Below are positions 26,360 through 35,024 of a stretch of 64,000 bases of DNA, one piece after another. The DNA is from Mucilaginibacter aurantiaciroseus. GTDB lineage: Bacteria; Bacteroidota; Bacteroidia; Sphingobacteriales; Sphingobacteriaceae. The DNA is taken from assembly GCF_024055595.1 (NCBI RefSeq), contig NZ_JAMXOF010000001.1:558001-622000 (forward strand), read 5' to 3'. The notes beneath the pieces were generated by a model, which saw only the letters and a list, made by a program, of their open reading frames with translations, was not told where the DNA came from and ran no database searches. How positions within the stretch are numbered: position 1 is the stretch's first letter; every line of letters begins with the position of its first letter. The position numbers were made by a program, and so were the translations under genes.

Positions 26360-27353
26360 AAAAATTCCTGAAACCGATAATTTCTCTTACTTCTTTAATG
26401 GTTTTGGCAGCACTTTCACGTGCCTTTGCAGCACCATAGCGGGCAACCTGCCTTAGCATTGGTGCATTGTTGGCTATGTCGGCAATCTTTTCGCGGATAG
26501 GCGTTGTGGCAATGATCATATCTTCGGCAAGCTGTTTCTTCAAATCGCCGTAGCGGATAGCGCAGGTATTGTACAGGTTATCGAAGTGCGCGATAGTGTC
26601 TGGTGTGGATACCACCTTCATCAGCTCGAACAGATTTTGGATCTCCTGCGGCTTGGCCTGATTATCCTCGGTTGGGCCGCTATCGGTAACCGCGCGCATT
26701 ACTTTTTTGCGGATGGCTTCCGGCGTGTCGCTCAGGAAAATGGCATTGCCTTCGCCTTCGCTTTTGCCCATTTTACCTTTACCGTCAAGCCCCGGTATTT
26801 TCACCAGGCTCTCGCCCATGCTAAACGCGTATGGCTCGGGGAAGTAATCGTTATTGTAAAGCCTGTTAAAGCGGTTGCCAAAGGTGCGCGCCATTTCAAG
26901 GTGCTGCTCCTGGTCTTTACCAACAGGTACTTTTGTTGCTTTGTGGATCAATATATCAGCCGCCATTAAAACCGGGTAGGTTAAAAGGCCGGCGTTCACG
27001 TTATCCGGGTTGGCACGTACTTTATCTTTAAAGGATGTACTGCGTTCCAACTCGCCCTGGTAGGCGTTCATGTTCAGGTACAGGTACAACTCGGTAACTT
27101 CTGGCACATCGCTTTGTACATAAATGGTGGCTTTTTCAGGGTCGATGCCTGCCGCCAGATATTCCACCAAAACCTGTTTAACGTTGCCGTGCAGGTTGGC
27201 AGGGGTAGGGTGCGTGGTTAAGGAATGCAGGTCGGCTATAAAAAAATAGCACTTGTATTCATCCTGCATTTTAACGAAGTTTTGAATAGCCCCGTAGTAA
27301 TTACCCAGGTGCAAATTTCCGGTAGAACGTATACCGCTAACAACAGTTTCCAT
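26358..27353 (-). CDS. trpS: Tryptophan-tRNA ligase
   Basis: TrpRS charges tRNA-Trp. The 331-residue class I synthetase has the HIGH-like motif GNLHLGNYYG (about 12-21) and the KMSKS-like loop GKMGKSEG in the second half. The normal length and complete motifs suggest an active enzyme. The stop codon lies inside a GC-rich intergenic repeat. Confidence 0.96.
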   Translation of the reverse strand: METVVSGIRSTGNLHLGNYYGAIQNFVKMQDEYKCYFFIADLHSLTTHPTPANLHGNVKQVLVEYLAAGIDPEKATIYVQSDVPEVTELYLYLNMNAYQGELERSTSFKDKVRANPDNVNAGLLTYPVLMAADILIHKATKVPVGKDQEQHLEMARTFGNRFNRLYNNDYFPEPYAFSMGESLVKIPGLDGKGKMGKSEGEGNAIFLSDTPEAIRKKVMRAVTDSGPTEDNQAKPQEIQNLFELMKVVSTPDTIAHFDNLYNTCAIRYGDLKKQLAEDMIIATTPIREKIADIANNAPMLRQVARYGAAKARESAAKTIKEVREIIGFRNF

Positions 27354-27380
27354 ATAGTGGGCGAAAGTAAGTATTTTTTG

Positions 27381-27424
27381 GCCTCACCCCAAACCCCTCC
27401 CCGGGGGAGAGGGGCTTTTTTTTA
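27381..27424. repeat. Short GC-rich CTCCCC/GGGGAG repeat with T-run
   Basis: GCCTCACCCCAAACCCCTCC, then CCGGGGGAGAGGGGC and a run of T. Abbreviated copy of the 5191/44606 family, between the divergent trpS and plsC genes, so terminator-like on the plus strand although nothing upstream needs it. Confidence 0.6.
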
Positions 27425-27542
27425 AATAAGTATTCCCTATCGGTGGAGATTATTCACAGCGTGTTTGTTTTAATAGCACCCATGAAGTCTCCACCGTTTA
27501 TCGGAGGCTAAAACGTCACTATTTTTTATATTTTTGACGGCG

Positions 27543-28283
27543 ATGAAAATGATATTGAAGAAAGTGCACCTATACCTTTACCAAGGTAGCGTTGGGCTTT
27601 TCTATTTTCTGTTTTGGCCTTCACTATATTACTTTTCACGCAAAGCCGAAAGATACAAGAACATGAATGCCGTTCGCCGTGTGTGGGGGCTGATAAGTTC
27701 GTTTTGTGTGGGCGTCAGGTACAACTATCAATTCGAACAACCTATCGACTGGAGTAAAACATACATCGTTTGCCCCAACCATACCTCAAACCTTGATATT
27801 ACCGCACTTAGCATATTGGTAAAAAGTAACTGCTGTTTTATGGGTAAAGAGGAATTAGTTAATGGTATTGTTACGCGCCTTTTCTTCCGTACGGTGGATA
27901 TCCCGGTTAATCGCGAGAGCAAAATAGCATCCTTCCGTGCGTTTAAAGTGGCTATGGAGCGTTTGGGTAACGGCGTAACGGTGATCATCTTCCCCGAGGC
28001 AACCATACCGGACCGGTTCCCACCCCAACTGCATACTTTTAAAAACGGCCCGTTCCGGATGGCTATCGAGCTTAAAGTACCTATCATCCCGGTAACATCA
28101 TTAAATACCTGGAAGATTTTTTGGGACGATGGCAAGAAATATGGCAGCAAGCCGGGCGTATGTGATATATTTGTACATAAGCCGATTGAAACGGCGCACT
28201 TAACAATAGATGATGCCGATGCCCTGCGAGACGAGGTGTATGCCATCATCAGCAATAAAATTAATGAGCATGACCATAGATGA
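27543..28283 (+). CDS. plsC: 1-acyl-sn-glycerol-3-phosphate acyltransferase
   Basis: PlsC-family acyltransferase that acylates lysophosphatidic acid to phosphatidic acid at the inner membrane. From the ATG at 27543 it has 246 residues. Motif I is NHTSNLD, with H80 and D85 of the HX4D pair, and motif III is FPEATIPD (150-157) where most members have FPEGT. The N-terminal 50 residues are hydrophobic and basic. A TTG three codons upstream is an alternative start. The end overlaps gatC by 14 bases. Confidence 0.88.
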   Translation: MKMILKKVHLYLYQGSVGLFYFLFWPSLYYFSRKAERYKNMNAVRRVWGLISSFCVGVRYNYQFEQPIDWSKTYIVCPNHTSNLDITALSILVKSNCCFMGKEELVNGIVTRLFFRTVDIPVNRESKIASFRAFKVAMERLGNGVTVIIFPEATIPDRFPPQLHTFKNGPFRMAIELKVPIIPVTSLNTWKIFWDDGKKYGSKPGVCDIFVHKPIETAHLTIDDADALRDEVYAIISNKINEHDHR

Positions 28284-28557
28284 ACAAACAGTTGATAAAA
28301 TTGCCCACCTGGCCCGCCTTAAACTGGCCGACAGCGAAAAGCAGGACATGATCAAAGACATGAACAAGATATTGGGGTTTATGGATAAACTGAACGAGGT
28401 AGATACCACAGGCGTTGAACCATTGGTATACATGACCGCCGAGCAAAACATACTGCGCGAAGACGTGGTAAAACAAGAAATCACCACCGAAGAAGCCCTT
28501 GAAAACGCTCCCGACCATGACGAAAGCCATTTTTTGGTGGAGAAGGTTATAAAGTAG
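28270..28557 (+). CDS. gatC: Asp/Glu-tRNA amidotransferase subunit C
   Basis: GatC, 95 residues, holds GatA and GatB together in the enzyme that converts Glu-tRNA-Gln to Gln-tRNA-Gln. The protein starts MTIDEQTVDKIAHLARLKL and continues with MNKILGFMDKLNEVDTTG, both diagnostic. I took the ATG at 28270 (a second is at 28264) rather than the long upstream frame that runs inside plsC. gatA and gatB are not in the window. Confidence 0.93.
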   Translation: MTIDEQTVDKIAHLARLKLADSEKQDMIKDMNKILGFMDKLNEVDTTGVEPLVYMTAEQNILREDVVKQEITTEEALENAPDHDESHFLVEKVIK

Positions 28558-28563
28558 TATTGA

Positions 28564-28640
28564 AGAGAGGCAGGAAATAAAGACACAAGAGCCAAGACGA
28601 GGAGAAAATTTTGCCTCCTGCTTCTTGTAATCTTTTATCT
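28564..28640. repeat. AAGACACAAGAG/CTTCTTGT intergenic repeat, probable terminator
   Basis: GCAGGA and ACAAGA words on the left face CTCCTGC and TCTTGT on the right around AGAAAATTTTG. Related to 18261-18341. Lies after gatC. Confidence 0.55.
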
Positions 28641-28647
28641 TTTACCG

Positions 28648-28674
28648 TGTAACATTTCCTATCACTCTGCTGTC
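28648..28674 (+). promoter_or_regulatory. Weak ECF-like promoter (TGTAAC-N17-TGTC) before the LolD-type gene
   Basis: TGTAAC at 28648-28653 and TGTC at 28671-28674, 17 bases apart, ending 19 bases before the ATG. The -35 word is identical to that of the GIN genes and the permease; the -10 word differs by one base (T for C). Confidence 0.35.
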
Positions 28675-28693
28675 AAAGTAACAAAAACGGAAC

Positions 28694-29458
28694 ATGCCAA
28701 CAGTTACCAAAAAGAACGAACCACTTATTATAATTAAAGATATCGGGCGTAAATACGTTATTGGTTCGGAGATTATCCACGCTATAAAATCGGTAACCTT
28801 AAATATTAATAAAGGCGAATTTGTGGCGCTGATGGGTCCATCGGGTTCCGGTAAGTCAACACTGATGAATATTTTGGGCTGTTTGGATACCCCAACCAAA
28901 GGCGAATACATCCTTAATGGCATCAACGTAAGCCACATGACGGATAATGACCTTGCCGAAGTGCGTAACACCGAGATTGGTTTCGTTTTTCAAACGTTTA
29001 ACCTTTTACCACGTAACAGCGCTTTAGATAATGTTGCCCTGCCATTGGTTTACGCCGGCATCAGCAAAGAAAAACGTAATGAACGCGCCCGCCTTGCACT
29101 CGAAAATGTTGGCCTTGGCAACCGTACCGATCACAGGCCTAACGAATTATCCGGTGGGCAGCGCCAGCGCGTGGCCGTAGCCCGCGCCTTAATCAACGAT
29201 CCCTCTATTATCCTTGCCGATGAGCCTACCGGTAACCTGGATACCAAAACATCTATAGAAATTATGGGCCTGCTGGAAGATATCCACGCTAAAGGCAACA
29301 CCATTATATTAGTTACACACGAAGAAGATATTGCCATGCATGCCCACCGTATTGTGCGCATGCGCGATGGTTTGGTAGAGAACGATTATCAGAACGAGAA
29401 TATCCAAACCGTTAGCAGGCGCGTGCCCGAAAAAGTAGGCATCGACTTAGAAAAATAA
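28694..29458 (+). CDS. LolD/MacB-type ABC transporter ATP-binding protein
   Basis: A 254-residue ATPase of the family that pairs with FtsX-type permeases (LolD, MacB, FtsE). It has the Walker A motif GPSGSGKST (48-56), Q-loop FQTFNLL, signature [15 protein letters not shown], Walker B ILADEPT and the switch His in VTHEED. Family members power lipoprotein release or mechanotransmission rather than classical import. No permease gene adjoins it; an unpaired FtsX-type permease gene lies 9 kb away at 38.5 kb, and both have TGTAAC boxes upstream. The next gene encodes an AraC regulator five bases downstream. Confidence 0.92.
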   Translation: MPTVTKKNEPLIIIKDIGRKYVIGSEIIHAIKSVTLNINKGEFVALMGPSGSGKSTLMNILGCLDTPTKGEYILNGINVSHMTDNDLAEVRNTEIGFVFQTFNLLPRNSALDNVALPLVYAGISKEKRNERARLALENVGLGNRTDHRPNELSGGQRQRVAVARALINDPSIILADEPTGNLDTKTSIEIMGLLEDIHAKGNTIILVTHEEDIAMHAHRIVRMRDGLVENDYQNENIQTVSRRVPEKVGIDLEK

Positions 29459-29462
29459 CGGT

Positions 29463-30275
29463 TTGGAAACGCTAAAAACAGGTAGGTTTTATGGGCAAAC
29501 CAACCAAACCCTCCACCTGGATTTTGCGACCATTACCGATACCGAATATACCCATGATAAGGTAGACTGGCACTACCATGAAAACGCCTACTTTACTTTT
29601 ATTTTAGATGGTAAAGTAACTGAGGGCAACAAAAAAGAAGTTTACAACTGCAATGCCGGCAGCCTGCTATTTCATAATTGGCAGGACCCGCATTATAACA
29701 TTAAACCCAAAGGCTATACCCGCGGCTTCCACATCGAACTTCACGAGCAATGGTTTAACAGCCTCGATTTATACCGCGATAATTTACAAGGCAGCTTCGC
29801 TGTAAACAACCCGCAAATAAGGCTGCTTTTTTACAAGCTGTTTAAAGAAACCAAAACTAACGACAATCTTACGCCTTTAGCTGCCCAGGCTTTAACGCTA
29901 CAGGTGCTGGTAAAAATGCAGGGCGATAAAGAAAATGCCGCGTTAAGTGCACCACCTTGGGTAAAGCAAATTAAAGAAATTATAAATGATGATGTCGCCT
30001 GCAAATTTTCGCTCGCAGGGCTTTCTGCATTGGTAAATGTGCATCCCGTGCATCTTTCCAGGGATTTTTCGAAATACTTTAACTGTAACCTTGGCGAATA
30101 CATCCGCGCGTTGCGTGTGGCAAAAGCATTTACGCTGATACCGGATAAAAGGCTGTCGTTAACCGAAATTGCGATGGCCTGTGGTTTTGCAGACCAAAGC
30201 CATTTTTTACGCTGCTTTAAAAATTACGGGCAGCAAAACCCCACAGTATACCGCAATTTATTTAATGCATGTTAA
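29463..30275 (+). CDS. AraC-family transcriptional regulator
   Basis: A 270-residue regulator. The N-terminal half is a cupin-like sensor (WHYHENAYFTFILDG, HNWQDPHYN), and the last 100 residues contain the double helix-turn-helix (FSLAGLSALVNVHPVHLSRDF and LTEIAMACGFADQSHFLRCF, then NPTVYR). The only plausible start is a TTG five bases after the ATPase stop, so the genes are probably co-transcribed. The ligand and targets are unknown; the downstream serine hydrolase gene is a candidate target. Confidence 0.88.
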   Translation: METLKTGRFYGQTNQTLHLDFATITDTEYTHDKVDWHYHENAYFTFILDGKVTEGNKKEVYNCNAGSLLFHNWQDPHYNIKPKGYTRGFHIELHEQWFNSLDLYRDNLQGSFAVNNPQIRLLFYKLFKETKTNDNLTPLAAQALTLQVLVKMQGDKENAALSAPPWVKQIKEIINDDVACKFSLAGLSALVNVHPVHLSRDFSKYFNCNLGEYIRALRVAKAFTLIPDKRLSLTEIAMACGFADQSHFLRCFKNYGQQNPTVYRNLFNAC

Positions 30276-30306
30276 TCCTGTTCTATTTTACCGGGCAGCA
30301 TTAAGA

Positions 30307-30314
30307 TAAGTTTG
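30307..30314 (+). promoter_or_regulatory. -7 box TAAGTTTG for the serine hydrolase gene
   Basis: TAnnTTTG match between the AraC and hydrolase genes. Initiation a few bases downstream would leave almost no leader before the ATG at 30329 but about 23 bases before the ATG at 30344, favouring the second as start. Confidence 0.35.
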
Positions 30315-30328
30315 CGATATAATTAAAT

Positions 30329-31993
30329 ATGAGAACCATCACCATGAAATATTCCTTACTTATCGTTTTAGGTTTTTTCGCCACGTTTGTTAAAGTATCT
30401 GCACAAACAGTAGATATTTTACCGGCAAACCCAATCGCTATTCCCGTTCACAAAGCAAATATTGGCCGCATCATTTTCCTGAAGGATACTATCCCCGCGG
30501 CAAATCTTACCGATGCAGATATTTTAAAAGAATTGACGATAACATCAATAAGTAACCTAAGTATGCTGGCTTTTATGGGTAACTCTTTGACTAACTATCA
30601 GCACCAAATAGCGCCAAACCTTACGGTTGAGCAGCTTAACCAGGGTAATTATCAGTTTACCTTTTATGTAGATGGTAAACAGATCTACCAGGAGAACCTG
30701 AATAAGGGTGCGGGGTACGCGCTTTTTAAAAACAGCCGTACCGTTTTGAATGTAAAGTTGCTTAGCACATTGCATGAGGACATGTGGAGCAGGTATATGT
30801 TTACCCGCTTTATGGTTAGGGGAGGTGAAGATGCTTTAACCACCGGTGCACATATCCTAAAAATAGAACTGCGCCCTTATGTAAACATTCCCGACCTAAA
30901 AGTGGGCCATCTAATTGCACAAGGCGAGTTAAAAGTGATTATCCCAACCGTAAAGGTAAAAGAAAAGGCCATACAGCCAATAGCGCGTAAAAGTGGCTGG
31001 GCTGTTTCGTCAGAAACGTATAACAAAAAGTTGATAACCGATTTAAATGAAAAGATCCTGCAAAACAAGTTTAAAAATATAAGCGGTATTGTGGTGATCA
31101 AAAACGGAAAGCTGCTGATAGAAGAATATTTTAACGGCAGCGGGCGCGATACTTTACATGACCCACGCTCTGTAGGTAAAACGTTTGCGGCCGCTACAAT
31201 GGGGATAGCCATAAATGATGGGTATATTAAATCGGAATTGCAAACGCTTGAAGATTTTTATGACTTGAAGGCCTACAAGAATTACTCGCCGCAAAAGGAT
31301 AGCATCACGCTAAAAAGCATGCTGACCATGAGTTCTGTTTTTGATGCTGATGACAATAACGACGAATCGCCGGGCAATGAGAACAATATGTATCCAACCG
31401 AGAACTGGGTAAAATTTGCCCTCGACCTGAAAACCGACAGCTCAAAAAAAGCCTACAAAAGCTGGCATTATTTTACAGCCGGCGTTGTTGTACTGGGCGA
31501 TATTTTAAATAAGAAAGTACCCGGCGGCTTAGATAAATATGCCGACGCCAAACTATTTAAACCATTAGGCATCACCAATTATAAATGGCAATATACGCCT
31601 CAAAATGTGCCTAACACGGCTGGTGGCATAAAATTGCGTGCTGTTGATTTTGCCAAATTTGGTCAGCTTTATAAAAACGACGGTTTATGGAATGGAAAGC
31701 AGGTGATCCCGAAAAGTTGGGTTCAAAAATCATTTACCAAACAAATGGCTTTACCTGCCGATGTGGTTGGCCTCGGTTATTACGGCTATCTGTTTTGGAA
31801 TAAAACCTACACTATCAATAATAAACCCTACGAAACTTGGTACTGCACCGGCAATGGCGGCAACAAGATCTTTGTTTTCAAAGATGTACCCTTAGTTGTA
31901 GTAGTGACCTCAGTTGCTTACAACGAAGGCTACGCCCACCCACAGGTTGATAAAATGATGCAAAAATATATTCTACCGGCGGTATTAAAATAA
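30329..31993 (+). CDS. Secreted serine hydrolase (beta-lactamase/DD-peptidase class C fold)
   Basis: A 554-residue exported protein. A signal peptide (cleavage after KVSAQ) precedes about 200 residues of mixed strands not seen in plain beta-lactamases, then the class C fold with nucleophile S281 in SVGK (SxxK, 281-284), a Tyr region KSWHYFTAG and a late GNGGNK segment in place of KTG. Relatives are esterases or D-aminopeptidases, so the substrate is open. Two in-frame ATGs exist (30329 and 30344); the second puts Lys directly before the hydrophobic signal core. Confidence 0.85.
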   Translation: MRTITMKYSLLIVLGFFATFVKVSAQTVDILPANPIAIPVHKANIGRIIFLKDTIPAANLTDADILKELTITSISNLSMLAFMGNSLTNYQHQIAPNLTVEQLNQGNYQFTFYVDGKQIYQENLNKGAGYALFKNSRTVLNVKLLSTLHEDMWSRYMFTRFMVRGGEDALTTGAHILKIELRPYVNIPDLKVGHLIAQGELKVIIPTVKVKEKAIQPIARKSGWAVSSETYNKKLITDLNEKILQNKFKNISGIVVIKNGKLLIEEYFNGSGRDTLHDPRSVGKTFAAATMGIAINDGYIKSELQTLEDFYDLKAYKNYSPQKDSITLKSMLTMSSVFDADDNNDESPGNENNMYPTENWVKFALDLKTDSSKKAYKSWHYFTAGVVVLGDILNKKVPGGLDKYADAKLFKPLGITNYKWQYTPQNVPNTAGGIKLRAVDFAKFGQLYKNDGLWNGKQVIPKSWVQKSFTKQMALPADVVGLGYYGYLFWNKTYTINNKPYETWYCTGNGGNKIFVFKDVPLVVVVTSVAYNEGYAHPQVDKMMQKYILPAVLK

Positions 31994-32001
31994 TACCCCT
32001 G

Positions 32002-32625
32002 TTAACACTTCAGTTCCGCCAGCCTCGCTACAAAATCGGCAAGGTAAAGGGTATGCTCGGGTGTTATGGGTTTGCGGTTGCCGATGATAAGGGTATGCTC
32101 GAAAATCTCCACCACAAAATCGATTTCTTTGATAGCCATCATGGCATCTCTAAACTCTTGTGTCATGGCATACTCGGCCTTGCGTTTATCGTCGGTTAGT
32201 ACGTAGTAGCGGTCGCTAAAGGGCTTGTCCTCCTTAAAATCGAGCTCTATCGGGAATATGATCTCGCGGATCTTATCAATGATGGTTTCGGTGCGGATAA
32301 AAACCCTGCCAAAATCGCGCTTTAAGTAGGCGAGGGCCCAGGGTTGGTATTCGGTAATTAGGGTTTTGTGGCCTTTTGGGGGGGTATCCTCGGTATCCAT
32401 ATCCACAAATAGCAGGTAGCTATCACCGCAGGTATTTTTAATGGCGAAGGTATCGCGGATGTTTACCGCCTGGTGGTGATTTAATACCTCGAACTGCTCC
32501 AGCTGGAAATCTATATAGCCCGGCACTTCTATCCGCAATTGTTCTTTTAATGCCCGGCTGGTGGCTTCAAAATCGTCGGTTTCGGTTGAAGATGGGCCGG
32601 TTGTGTCAAATAAAAATTTATCCAT
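32002..32625 (-). CDS. Conserved-looking cytoplasmic protein of unknown function
   Basis: A 207-residue soluble acidic protein without signal peptide or membrane segment. It begins MDKFLFDTTGPSSTETD and contains alternating strands and helices, including DSYLLFVDMDTEDTPPKG, DFGRVFIRTETIIDKI and IFEHTLIIGNRKPI. I recognise no catalytic motif or family. The gene is convergent to the serine hydrolase gene with only 8 bases between stops. A TGTAAC-N16-AGTC sequence lies 20 bases before its ATG. Confidence 0.75.
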   Translation of the reverse strand: MDKFLFDTTGPSSTETDDFEATSRALKEQLRIEVPGYIDFQLEQFEVLNHHQAVNIRDTFAIKNTCGDSYLLFVDMDTEDTPPKGHKTLITEYQPWALAYLKRDFGRVFIRTETIIDKIREIIFPIELDFKEDKPFSDRYYVLTDDKRKAEYAMTQEFRDAMMAIKEIDFVVEIFEHTLIIGNRKPITPEHTLYLADFVARLAELKC

Positions 32626-32645
32626 TCGTTACCATAAAAAAATCA

Positions 32646-32671
32646 GACTAAAGATAATAACAGATGTTACA
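32646..32671 (-). promoter_or_regulatory. Weak ECF-like promoter (TGTAAC-N16-AGTC)
   Basis: On the minus strand TGTAAC (32671-32666) and AGTC (32649-32646) are 16 bases apart, 20 bases before the ATG at 32625. The -10 word differs from CGTC at its first base. Confidence 0.3.
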
Positions 32672-32775
32672 GTTTGGTAACAAATTCATTTGCCTTAGCG
32701 GCTTATAATATTGTTTGGAGTTAAGAATGTGGAAGTTATCGATTCTGGCAAGCTAAAAGAGGAATTTTATTTCCA

Positions 32776-33558
32776 TTATTTAGCATTTTCAACCTGTTTG
32801 GCTTTTGTTGCAATGGCCGATTTGTCATGATAAGCATCGCGTAAACTTTGCCAGCCGGCCGAAATATATTTATTATTCGGAGAAAACTCACCTGTTCCTT
32901 CATCAAGCCCTTGCGAGTTTGGAATACGGAAATCGCTCCAATTGCATCTTTTAGTCAGTTTATTATTGTGACTTATCCATTGACCTACAAATTCATTATT
33001 TGAATAGCCGTCAGCGTTCTTATCAATATCATCATAGTTAACTACATTGTTTTTATCGATATAAAATCCTGAACTAAAAATCCCCTTAAATACTCCTGCA
33101 TGTTCTTGTTTTGTAGGCTCAGCAAAATTATAGGCGCCAATCAATAAATATTCGCCTTTGATGCCTTTGCCTTTAAGCTCATCATCTACCCCGTACGAAG
33201 TTTGCTTGTACTTATGGATATTTGTTATTTTAAGCGTGCCGCGAAATTCATCGATGTTTGTTTTAACCATCGATTTACCATAAAGGTTGTAGGTATCCGG
33301 CAAAAACTTATCTTTTGTTACCGAGATGATCTTTATACGGATGCGCTGAAAACTATTGCCGATAAAACCGTAGACAAAAGCATTATTTGTAACGATAAAT
33401 AATTTTGAGTAGTCGTAGTGTATGAGCGTGCTTTTTAATTCGATGGGAGAAAGACAAGGATTGTTTAATTTTCCGTTCCTGAATTTTTCCGCTTCAGTTT
33501 GTGCAAAAGCGGTAATGAATTGTAAACTTACAATTATCAAAAACAATAGCTTTTTCAT
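32776..33558 (-). CDS. Secreted protein of unknown function
   Basis: A 260-residue protein with a signal peptide (MKKLLFLIIVSLQFITAFAQ) and a polar, strand-rich body. Notable stretches are NKNADGYSNNEFVGQW-like Asp/Asn-rich sequence, KRCNWSDFRIPNSQ and a helical C-terminus. I recognise no family. It is probably periplasmic or on the cell surface. It is monocistronic, with a terminator-like GC hairpin upstream at 33614. Confidence 0.72.
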   Translation of the reverse strand: MKKLLFLIIVSLQFITAFAQTEAEKFRNGKLNNPCLSPIELKSTLIHYDYSKLFIVTNNAFVYGFIGNSFQRIRIKIISVTKDKFLPDTYNLYGKSMVKTNIDEFRGTLKITNIHKYKQTSYGVDDELKGKGIKGEYLLIGAYNFAEPTKQEHAGVFKGIFSSGFYIDKNNVVNYDDIDKNADGYSNNEFVGQWISHNNKLTKRCNWSDFRIPNSQGLDEGTGEFSPNNKYISAGWQSLRDAYHDKSAIATKAKQVENAK

Positions 33559-33613
33559 TGTGTGGGTTTAATGAAATAAAGCTAATCATTGTTGTTTGAT
33601 AAAACGAAAATTT

Positions 33614-33645
33614 AGCGGGAAGGCCTGAGCCCTCCCGCTTTTTAT
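33614..33645. terminator. GC hairpin followed by T-run
   Basis: AGCGGGA (33614-33620) pairs with TCCCGCT (33633-33639), followed by TTTTT on the plus strand. It reads best as a plus-strand terminator, although no plus-strand gene ends here. Confidence 0.5.
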
Positions 33646-33890
33646 ATTGTTTTTGACCGTGCATATGTTGATTATCAGCAGTACGCTAAATGGACAACAG
33701 AACAGGTACACTTTGTAACCAGGATAAAGGAAAAAACCTGCCACGCAGGTCTCTATATTTGATGGGTAGGGGGCACTTTTGCAATTCACAAATTATACCC
33801 CAAGTATATCAAAAACCGTTTACTTTTATTCAACCCGATTTTTATCGGACAGTAATGAAAGCTAATATCAATTTTAATAACTCGCCAACT

Positions 33891-33906
33891 CAAGCGCGGA
33901 CGCTTG
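33891..33906. repeat. CAAGCG/CGCTTG palindrome after the chitinase gene
   Basis: CAAGCGCGGACGCTTG, 25 bases beyond the chitinase stop; related to 25509-25523. May act as its terminator. Confidence 0.5.
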
Positions 33907-33930
33907 AACGGCAATTATTTAAATTCTTTA

Positions 33931-34929
33931 TCACTTATACGGCTCCATTTTGCCACAGCTACATGCGCAGTTATCATCGGTTACCCCCAATTTTTTTAGG
34001 AAGAACTGGTAAAAGCCAACACGGTCTTTCATGCTGTAGTTATCTTCACCTTTATTGCATTCAAGTTCGCCATTAACAATCAGGATGGTCATGCCAAAAC
34101 CTGGTGTACGGCCTTTGGCTTTGTCTACGGTATTTGGCTGCCATTTGCCTATCATAACATCATGTGCCGATGGTTTGTGGGTTTCGGGCGTCATCCAAAA
34201 ATAAATAGCCGTTTTAAATGCAACAACCGGGTCCGTTTCTATTAAGGCAGGGTTGTTAAGCAATACGTGCCTGTCTCCAAAAATACAGTCGGATGCATAG
34301 CCGTAATTGCCGTTATAACTGATCTGCATCGGCCCGCGGCCATAATATTTTTGTCCTTTAACGGGCGGGTACTCGTCGCTATCGCTAACGTAATTTAACG
34401 AGGTATTATCTTCGTGGATCAGCATTAGTCCATCGGTATAGCTTTCGTTTTGGCCGTGGCGGGTTTCGTGCGCTATTTGGGCAAAAAAGGCTGCCAGTTC
34501 GCGTTTGTTACCGGCCGCGTCTTTTTCTGCACAAAAGTTTCCATAATCTACGGTGTAAACACTATCGGGTTTCATTTTGGCCCAGGCTTCGTTCCAGTCG
34601 CCGTCCTGGCGCACGGTGGTGGCCTTGCCGGTGGTTTTATCGGTACGAATGAATTGGTATACCGATACCGCCCTGCGGGTAACCTGCACCTTTATTTGCG
34701 CAAGTTGGTTAACGGCCTGCACAAAGGCTTTATAGGTATAAAATTTGTCGCGCTGGGGAAACAGGGCGTTAAACTGTTTTTCGGTTAAAAAGGTGGCAAA
34801 ATCCGCCTTTGATTTTGGCGTTTCGACAACGTTTTTTTTTGCACTGCCGTTGCTGCATTTAAAGCTTAGTAATGCAACTGTAATTAAACAGATAAGCGAC
34901 ACTTTGGCCGATGATATTATGGGTTTCAT
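33931..34929 (-). CDS. Family 19 glycoside hydrolase (chitinase-like), exported
   Basis: A 332-residue GH19 enzyme, expected to cleave beta-1,4-linked N-acetylglucosamine in chitin or a similar polymer. An N-terminal signal (about 1-25) ends in LSFKC, possibly a lipoprotein Cys, though the Lys before it is unusual. The catalytic acid lies in FFAQIAHET (E155), and the GH19 signature YYGRGPMQISYN is at 195-206. The C-terminal CACSCGK is a Cys cluster. No carbohydrate-binding module is seen. The neighbouring genes do not form a utilisation locus. Confidence 0.9.
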   Translation of the reverse strand: MKPIISSAKVSLICLITVALLSFKCSNGSAKKNVVETPKSKADFATFLTEKQFNALFPQRDKFYTYKAFVQAVNQLAQIKVQVTRRAVSVYQFIRTDKTTGKATTVRQDGDWNEAWAKMKPDSVYTVDYGNFCAEKDAAGNKRELAAFFAQIAHETRHGQNESYTDGLMLIHEDNTSLNYVSDSDEYPPVKGQKYYGRGPMQISYNGNYGYASDCIFGDRHVLLNNPALIETDPVVAFKTAIYFWMTPETHKPSAHDVMIGKWQPNTVDKAKGRTPGFGMTILIVNGELECNKGEDNYSMKDRVGFYQFFLKKLGVTDDNCACSCGKMEPYK

Positions 34930-35024
34930 AGTTTCAAAATAATATATTTGAACAATATAATACTCTACAAGTTTAGCACAATATGTTAAAACGCTGTTAA
35001 AATTATTAAATTGCTATTGTAGTT

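Larger units (their letters stand above)
33559..33930. other. Intergenic region with hairpins, no gene seen
   Basis: This 372-base stretch between two minus-strand genes holds a strong hairpin (33614-33645), ACCTGCCACGCAGGT (about 33735-33749) and CAAGCGCGGACGCTTG (33891-33906). A plus-strand frame crossing it continues antisense to the chitinase gene and does not look real. Confidence 0.6.

Noticed and set aside
33690..34076. 128-codon plus-strand frame
   Set aside because: About half of it is antisense to the GH19 chitinase gene and the rest crosses hairpins; no protein-like signature.
33931..34929. GH19 protein as a phage lysozyme marking a prophage
   Set aside because: No other phage genes are nearby and the protein has its own export signal.
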